Assembly (NCBI GenBank): GCA_946539175.1
Contig: CAMNHH010000030.1
Coordinates: 1 to 17,718, forward strand
Source: an uncultured Clostridia bacterium
Lineage (GTDB): Bacteria; Bacillota; Clostridia; Oscillospirales; Oscillospiraceae
Length of the DNA stretch: 17,718 nt
Direction of reading: 5' to 3'
In this document: positions 13,553-17,718 of the stretch, piece by piece
How the letters are laid out: every line of letters starts with the position of its first letter
Numbering within the stretch: the first letter of the stretch is position 1
The notes under the pieces: generated by a model
The model's input: the letters and a program-made list of their open reading frames with translations, nothing else
Databases searched by the model: none
Told to the model about the DNA's origin: nothing
Made by a program: the position numbers and the translations under genes

Positions 13553-14404
13553 ATGAAAATTGCGCTTACCTATGAAAACGGACAGATTTTTCAGCACTTC
13601 GGCCATACCGAGTGCTTCAAGCTCTACGAGGTGGAGGACGGGCAGATCCGCCGCACCGAGCTGATCGACTCCAACGGCAGCGGCCACGGCGCCCTGGCGG
13701 AGCTGCTGCACCGCCACAGCATCGACGTGCTGATCTGCGGCGGCATCGGCGGCGGGGCCCAGGCGGCCCTGGCGGAGCAGGGCATCGAGCTCTGCGCCGG
13801 CGCCTCCGGCGACGCCGACGAGGCGGTGGCGGCCTATCTGCGGGGGGAGCTGGTGAACACCGGCGCCAACTGCGACCATCACCACGGAGAGGACCACGCC
13901 TGTGGCTCCCAGGGCTGCGGGGAGCAGGGCTGCCATTCCGAGGGCGGCTGCGGCGGCTGCCACAGCGGCGTCCGGGGCAAAAACGTGGGCAAGACCTGCC
14001 GGGTCCACTACCGGGGCACCTTCAACGACGGCACGCAGTTCGACGCCTCCTATGACCGGGGCGAGCCCCTGGAGTTCGTCTGCGGCGCGGGCATGATGAT
14101 CCCCGGCTTCGACGCCGCCGTGGCCAATATGGAGCCCGGCCAGATCCTGGACGTGCATCTGACGCCGGAGGAGGCCTACGGTCCCTCCGACCCGGAGGCC
14201 ATTTTCCCGGTGGAGCTGAGCCAGCTGCCCGGCGCGGAGCAGCTGCAGGTGGGGGAGCGGATCTATCTGCAGGACCCCACCGGCCAGGCCTTCCCGGTGA
14301 CCGTGGCGGCCAGGGACGAGAAGACCATCACCTTCGACGCCAACCATGAGATGGCGGGCAAGGAACTGAATTTCCGCATCGAGCTGCTGGAGCTCCTGGA
14401 TTGA
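13553..14404 (+). CDS. Fusion: dinitrogenase FeMo-cofactor-type domain, Cys/His-rich linker, SlyD-type FKBP prolyl isomerase
   Basis: The 283-residue protein has three parts. Residues 1-105 resemble the NifX/NafY/NifB C-terminal domain (Di-Nitro_FeMo-Co family): ALTYENGQIFQHFGHTECF at the start, then LICGGIGGGAQAAL and a GI-ELCAGASGDADEAV segment. Residues 107-137 are packed with Cys and His (Cys107, 117, 122, 127, 133, 136; His109-111, 115, 128, 137). Residues 141-283 are an FKBP domain of the SlyD subtype, with VHYRG, FDAS, MIPGFDAAV, an inserted flap (about 208-262) and DANHEMAGKEL near the end. SlyD proteins combine chaperone and prolyl isomerase activity and many carry a metal-binding tail; here the metal-binding segment is in the middle. 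The ATG at 13553 has GGAAGGAAAG upstream. The frame is unbroken and the coding bias uniform, so the fusion appears real. Its function is unknown; a metal or metallocluster chaperone is the best inference. Confidence 0.88.
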   Translation: MKIALTYENGQIFQHFGHTECFKLYEVEDGQIRRTELIDSNGSGHGALAELLHRHSIDVLICGGIGGGAQAALAEQGIELCAGASGDADEAVAAYLRGELVNTGANCDHHHGEDHACGSQGCGEQGCHSEGGCGGCHSGVRGKNVGKTCRVHYRGTFNDGTQFDASYDRGEPLEFVCGAGMMIPGFDAAVANMEPGQILDVHLTPEEAYGPSDPEAIFPVELSQLPGAEQLQVGERIYLQDPTGQAFPVTVAARDEKTITFDANHEMAGKELNFRIELLELLD

Positions 14405-14419
14405 TCCTCCAAAACCGCG

Positions 14420-14455
14420 CGGCGCCTCCCCAAAACAGGGGAGGCGCCGTCTTTT
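14420..14455. terminator. Bidirectional terminator between the fusion gene and the CotH gene
   Basis: A perfect 12-bp stem (14420-14431 with 14438-14449) with the loop AAAACA is followed by TCTTTT on the plus strand; on the minus strand it is followed by GCGCGGTTTT. It serves two convergent genes. Confidence 0.88.
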
Positions 14456-14466
14456 CGTATGGGGGC

Positions 14467-16302
14467 CTATGGCCGGCCCCGCGCCCGGCCCTCCCGGCCG
14501 CCGCCGAAGCCGCCCATGTCGGAGACGCTGAGCCCGGAGCCGTCGATCCGGGCGGCGGCGTCCTGCTCCTGGGTGGAGGCGGCCAGACTGCCCTCCAGCT
14601 GGGCCCGGACGGAGGCCGCCCGCAGCAGGCAGAACTGCCGCAGGGTCTGCACGGCCTTGTCAAACTGCTCCACCGTATAGAAGGCGGTGGGGTCCTTTTC
14701 CACATAGGGCCGCAGCATGGCGCAGAGGGAATCCAGCTCCGCCTCGAAGTCCCCGGACTCGAAGTAGTCCAGCAGCTCCTCCAGTGCCTGATGGTACTGC
14801 TCCAGACAGGCCTCGTCCGCCGGAATCCAGGCCCACATGGGACGGTCCGCCTCCCGGGCTCCGGAGAGGGGCGTGTCGATGCCGGTGTTGATCAGAAGGG
14901 TGGCGTCGCCGCCCCCCATCCCGCCGCCGAAGCTGCCGAAGGCCAGGTTGTAGTCCCAGGGCAGCATGGACAGCTTCCCGTCCTTTTCATAGAGATAGTA
15001 GTTGTGGAGCATATTGCCGGTGTAGCTGTCGTAGTTCAGCACGAAGTTGTGGGCCGCGAAGTAGCGGATCACCTGCTCCGTGTCCAGGGCCTCCTCCGGC
15101 CTGCCCTCGGAGAGGGCCTTCAGCGCCGCGATGACCCGGGCCTGGGCCGCCTCGTCGGCGTCGGTCTCCGCGTTGTCAAAGATGTCGGAGTAGCTGTCCG
15201 GGTCCTCGTCGGTGTAGCGCAGGTCGGAGCCCTTGGCGCTGCCGCCGAAGCCGCCTCCGCCGGGGAACGCTCCGCCGCCGGGGAAGCCCTCGCCGTTCCC
15301 GCCGGGGAAGCCGGGCTGCCGTCCGCCCTCCCCCTCCGGAGGCGTGGGCTGCTGCCCGTCCGGCGGCGTGGGCTGCTGCCCGTCCCCGTTCGGCATTGCG
15401 GGCGCTTGCCCGTCCCCGCTCGGCATGACGGGCGCTTGCCCGTCCGGCGGCGCGGGCGCCTGTCCGTCCGGCGGCGCGGGCGCCTGTCCGTCCTCGCCGG
15501 GGAAGCCGCCCTCCTGCCCGCCGGGGAAGCCGGGACGCTGGCCCATGTCGCCGCCGGCCTGGTCCAGCTCCTCCGCCTCCGGCTTGTAGATCACGCCCCG
15601 GCCCTCGTTGGTCCGGGCCAGCCAGGACTCGCTCACGTCCTCCAGCGCGATGTAGAGCCCGTGGTCCGCGCCGTTCACCTTCAGCCAGACGAAGCTGGCC
15701 AGGGGCGCCTCCACGCCGATCCGCCGGAAGAGCCCGTAGCTCAGGTAGTCCTTGAGACAGGTGGCGTCGGCATAGAGATTGTTCAGACTCAGCTTGTTCA
15801 GACCGTGGTAGCTCTGGCTTTTGTCGTACTTGCCGAAGTTCAGCTTGAAGCTGTAGCGGTCGCTGTCCGGGTCCGAGGCCACGGAGGACAGGCTGGTGTT
15901 GCCCTTGGTGGCAAAGGAGACCTGCTCCAGCTTCTCTCCGTCGATGACCACCGTGGCCTTGTACTTGGTCTTGTCCAGGGGGTTGGCCCGCAGATCCGCC
16001 CAGTCCTCGTCGGAGATGCTGACCTCGACGGTATGGACCCGGCTGCCGTCAAACAGGCCGTTGTATAGGCTGTCTTCGCTGTCGCTGCCGGATGCCGGGG
16101 CCTCCGTCCGGGCGGGAAGCGGCTCCTCCCCGGCGGCGGAGCTGCCGGGCTCCGCCGGGACGCTGCCCGGGGCCGCCGTGGCGTCCTCCGTTCCGGCGCT
16201 GCCGGTGGCGGCGGGGAGCTGTCCGCCGCCGCAGGCGCACAGGCCCAGCAGCAGGCACAGGGCCAGCGCCAGGCTCAACAAACGCATAATCTTTTGTTTC
16301 AT
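14467..16302 (-). CDS. CotH-kinase family lipoprotein with internal Pro/Gly repeat insertion
   Basis: The 611-residue protein has a lipoprotein signal (lipidation at Cys24 after LCA) and an Ala/Ser/Glu-rich linker (30-80). The CotH domain is in two parts. Residues 88-245 include VEVSISDEDW, ATKGNTS, YSFKLNFGKYD, LNKLSLNN and HGLYIALEDV; residues 375-575 include HNFVLNYDSYTGNMLHNYYLY and the metal-binding motif LPWDYNLAFG (Asp450). Between them, residues 254-353 form a low-complexity stretch of DGQAPAPP-type and GGFPGG-type repeats. CotH is an atypical protein kinase in Bacillus spore coats; extracytoplasmic homologues in anaerobes have unknown substrates. The tail is Gly/Arg-rich. The ATG at 16302 has GGAGG seven bases upstream. 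No convincing promoter box was found between it and the divergent sigma-factor unit. Confidence 0.9.
   Translation of the reverse strand: MKQKIMRLLSLALALCLLLGLCACGGGQLPAATGSAGTEDATAAPGSVPAEPGSSAAGEEPLPARTEAPASGSDSEDSLYNGLFDGSRVHTVEVSISDEDWADLRANPLDKTKYKATVVIDGEKLEQVSFATKGNTSLSSVASDPDSDRYSFKLNFGKYDKSQSYHGLNKLSLNNLYADATCLKDYLSYGLFRRIGVEAPLASFVWLKVNGADHGLYIALEDVSESWLARTNEGRGVIYKPEAEELDQAGGDMGQRPGFPGGQEGGFPGEDGQAPAPPDGQAPAPPDGQAPVMPSGDGQAPAMPNGDGQQPTPPDGQQPTPPEGEGGRQPGFPGGNGEGFPGGGAFPGGGGFGGSAKGSDLRYTDEDPDSYSDIFDNAETDADEAAQARVIAALKALSEGRPEEALDTEQVIRYFAAHNFVLNYDSYTGNMLHNYYLYEKDGKLSMLPWDYNLAFGSFGGGMGGGDATLLINTGIDTPLSGAREADRPMWAWIPADEACLEQYHQALEELLDYFESGDFEAELDSLCAMLRPYVEKDPTAFYTVEQFDKAVQTLRQFCLLRAASVRAQLEGSLAASTQEQDAAARIDGSGLSVSDMGGFGGGREGRARGRP
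15334..15492 (-). repeat. Tandem repeats encoding DGQxPxPP units inside the CotH gene
   Basis: Residues 271-323 of the CotH protein are built from units of the type DGQAPAPP, DGQAPVMPSG, DGQAPAMPNG and DGQQPTPP, repeated about six times. The DNA copies are near-identical, with a 21- to 27-nt period, so copy number may vary between strains. It is coding sequence and not a CRISPR array. Confidence 0.85.
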
Positions 16303-16421
16303 CGAAACGCCTCCATTGTATTTTTTGCTATGATACGATATAGTAGGGGATGGACCTTAACGCTGCCTTAGTCCGGCCCGCCCTGCCCTGGCCGGGCCAA
16401 CGAAAAAAATTTGAATCTCCC

Positions 16422-16450
16422 GTAAACCTTTTCGCCCCCTTGTGCATCTA
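16422..16450 (+). promoter_or_regulatory. Possible ECF-type (autoregulated) promoter
   Basis: GTAAACCTTTT (16422-16432) and, 16 nt after its AACC core, CATCTA (16445-16450) have the general arrangement of ECF sigma promoters: AAC in the -35 and a CGTC-like element in the -10. No housekeeping -10 box is seen before the small ORF, which supports an alternative promoter. This is inference from pattern and position. Confidence 0.35.
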
Positions 16451-16484
16451 ACAAGCAGAACAGCATGAAAGGAGGCCGGGGAGC

Positions 16485-16658
16485 ATGTGCCCGGAGCTTG
16501 ATTTCAGCGAGCAGTACCGCGTCCTGATGAAGGCCTACCGGCTGACGCCGGAGGCTGCGGCGCGGCAGCTGGACGCCATTCTGAAACGATTCTACGCAGG
16601 CAGGGAGAAGGCCGAACAGCGGCCCGTCCTGCCCCGGAAAGGTGGATTGACGACGTGA
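16485..16658 (+). CDS. Small ORF (57 residues) overlapping the sigma-factor start
   Basis: The ORF begins MCPELDFSEQYRVLMKAYRL and contains an amphipathic stretch, PEAAARQLDAILKRFYAG, then a basic tail ending KGGLTT. AGGAGG (16470-16475) lies 9 nt before the ATG at 16485, a strong site. Its TGA overlaps the GTG start of the sigma factor in a GTGA arrangement, typical of translationally coupled partners. There is no signal peptide, membrane segment or recognised domain. It could regulate the sigma factor, or be a leader ORF that tunes its translation. Confidence 0.65.
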   Translation: MCPELDFSEQYRVLMKAYRLTPEAAARQLDAILKRFYAGREKAEQRPVLPRKGGLTT

Positions 16659-17718
16659 AAAAAGAGACCGAAGCCAATGCCCCCGCCCCCGTCAGCCCGG
16701 AGCTGCTGGAGCGGGCCCGCGCCCACGACCGGCAGGCTCTGACGGAGCTCTACGAGGCCACCAAGCTGGAGATCTACCGCTGCATCCACGCGCTGGTGCG
16801 GGATGAGGAGCTGACCCTGGACATCCAGCAGGACAGCTATCTGCAGGCCTTTTCCCATCTGGACCAGCTGCGGGAGCCGGAGTCCTTCCTGCCCTGGCTG
16901 CGGCAGATTGCCGTGAACCAGGCCCGGGCCCAGCTCCGCCGCAGGCGGCCCACCCTCTTTACGGAGCTGCGGGAGGACGGCGAGCCGGAGCCGGAGCTGC
17001 CGGACCTCCGCCCGGAGGCCTCCCCGGAGCTGGCCCTGGACCGGAAGGAGACCGCCCGCCTGGTGCGGGAGATCCTGGACGGCCTCCCCGACGGCCAGCG
17101 TCTGATCCTGGGCATGTATTACTATGAAAATATCCCCATCCGCCAGATCGCGGCGGATACCGGTCTGAGCCAGGGCACCGTCAAGGCCCAGCTCTTCAAG
17201 GGCCGCAGCCGGGTGGAGCAGGAGGTCCGGCAGCTGGAGGCCAAGGGTGTGAAGCTCTACGGCCTGTCGCCCCTGCCCTTTCTGCTGGCCCTGCTGAAGC
17301 GGAGCGAGCCCGCCGCCGAGGCGGGGGAGCGGGTCCTGGCCGGGGTCCTGCCCCAGGCGGCCGAGAGCGCCGCCGTCCACGTGGGCCGGGGCTTTTTCCA
17401 GACGGCCCTGGGCCGGGTGACCCTGGGTGTTTTGGCCGCAGCCGTCCTGGGCGGCGGCGCGGCGGGCTGGCGCTGGGCCAGGACCCGCTTCCAGGTTGGA
17501 GATTATCAGCCCCCCACCGCGGTGGAGAGCGCCGAGGATCTGGACCCGGACTCCCGGGAGGATCTGCAAGCCGAGCCCGTCACCACGGAGCCAACGGAGC
17601 CCGTCACCACGGAGCCCGTCGTCACGGAGACGACGGAGCCCGTCACCACCGAGCCCACGGAGCCGAAATCCACCGAGCCCGCTGGGGCAGACCCGGGGCC
17701 TTCGGAGCCCCGGCCCAC
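16655..17718 (+). CDS. ECF-type sigma-70 factor with transmembrane segment and TTEP-repeat tail (partial)
   Basis: The gene runs off the right edge; 354 residues are visible. Residues about 22-98 fit sigma region 2 (ALTELYEATKLEIYRCI, the QQDSYLQAFSHLDQL segment, and WLRQIAVNQARAQLRRRR). Residues about 132-190 fit region 4 (LDGLPDGQRLILGMYYYENI, then the helix-turn-helix RQIAADTGLSQGTVKAQLFKGR). A stretch continues to a predicted membrane helix at about 251-271 (LGRVTLGVLAAAVLGGGAAG), and then an acidic, Thr/Pro/Glu-rich tail with TTEP repeats (307-342) that should lie outside the cell. Ordinary ECF factors end soon after region 4, so this is a membrane-anchored variant. The GTG start at 16655 has GGTGG nine bases upstream and overlaps the small ORF. 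The C-terminal domain lies beyond the window. Confidence 0.87.
   Translation, partial: MKKETEANAPAPVSPELLERARAHDRQALTELYEATKLEIYRCIHALVRDEELTLDIQQDSYLQAFSHLDQLREPESFLPWLRQIAVNQARAQLRRRRPTLFTELREDGEPEPELPDLRPEASPELALDRKETARLVREILDGLPDGQRLILGMYYYENIPIRQIAADTGLSQGTVKAQLFKGRSRVEQEVRQLEAKGVKLYGLSPLPFLLALLKRSEPAAEAGERVLAGVLPQAAESAAVHVGRGFFQTALGRVTLGVLAAAVLGGGAAGWRWARTRFQVGDYQPPTAVESAEDLDPDSREDLQAEPVTTEPTEPVTTEPVVTETTEPVTTEPTEPKSTEPAGADPGPSEPRP
17573..17680 (+). repeat. EPVTTEPT-type tandem repeats in the sigma-factor tail
   Basis: Residues 307-342 repeat EPVTTEPT-like units encoded by near-identical GAGCCCGTCACCACGGAGCC copies. Such Thr/Pro/Glu spacers are typical of extracellular stalks or linkers. 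Confidence 0.8.

Noticed and set aside
15334..15492. CRISPR-like regular repeats
   Set aside because: The repeats are in frame, encode DGQxPxPP units within an intact CotH gene, and have no unique spacers.
16592..17569. Minus-strand ORF of 325 codons opposite the sigma factor
   Set aside because: The translation has no domain and is Gln/Leu/Gly-rich; the opposite frame encodes sigma regions 2 and 4.
17506..17718. Minus-strand ORF rich in Ser/Val/Gly opposite the sigma-factor tail
   Set aside because: It is the mirror of the TTEP repeats; the plus strand is open from a coupled GTG start through recognisable sigma domains.

Overview
The window reads as chromosome from a GC-rich, low-oxygen Firmicute, most likely a gut member of the Oscillospiraceae (Clostridium cluster IV). 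This is inferred from strong AGGAGG-type ribosome binding sites, TTGxxx-N17-TATAAT promoters in a GC-rich background, oxygen-sensitive enzymes (a radical SAM protein and a 4Fe-4S aldo/keto reductase), the selenium-dependent molybdenum hydroxylase (SDMH) maturation genes, and gene families such as CotH and Cthe_2159 that are common in that group. There is no rRNA, tRNA, CRISPR array, transposase, integrase or phage gene. Genes are tightly packed and no gene-free stretch reaches 300 bases.

Layout. (1) 1-1663, minus: an unrecognised polytopic membrane protein followed by rpiB, with its own promoter. (2) 1899-4457, minus: a yqeC-yqeB-selD operon, the maturation set for selenium-dependent molybdenum hydroxylases. 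It has a strong promoter and is divergent from a radical SAM/SPASM-like protein (4668-5756, plus); a perfect 10-bp palindrome lies about midway between the two -35 boxes. (3) 5757-6007: a gene-free junction packed with inverted repeats. (4) 6008-9881, minus: an aldo/keto reductase with ferredoxin-type clusters, a CsoR/RcnR/InrS-family metal sensor, and a CbiM-CbiQ-CbiO (Ni/Co) ECF importer. The sensor carries the His-Cys-His-Cys ligand pattern of the nickel sensor InrS. A C6G6 palindrome abuts the -35 box of the importer promoter. (5) 10060-11400, plus: a secreted Cthe_2159-family (DUF4353) beta-helix lipoprotein. (6) 11506-12090, plus: the manganese exporter mntP, whose -35 box sits in the loop of the preceding hairpin. 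(7) 12174-13357, minus: sfsA and a C_GCAxxG_C_C-family redox protein. (8) 13553-14404, plus: a three-part fusion of a dinitrogenase FeMo-cofactor-type domain, a Cys/His-rich linker and a SlyD-type FKBP prolyl isomerase. (9) 14467-16302, minus: a CotH-kinase lipoprotein split by a Pro/Gly repeat insertion. (10) 16485 to the window end, plus: a 57-residue ORF overlapping the start of an ECF-type sigma factor that has a transmembrane segment and a TTEP-repeat tail. The sigma factor is cut by the window edge.

Two themes run through the region. One is metal and cofactor handling: Se/Mo enzyme maturation, Ni/Co uptake and sensing, Mn export, and a probable metal-binding FKBP fusion. The other is the cell surface: two lipoproteins with similar Gly-rich segments and a membrane-anchored sigma factor. 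The least ordinary items are the FeMo-co/FKBP fusion, the anchored sigma factor with its overlapping small ORF, and the InrS-like sensor placed beside an importer.
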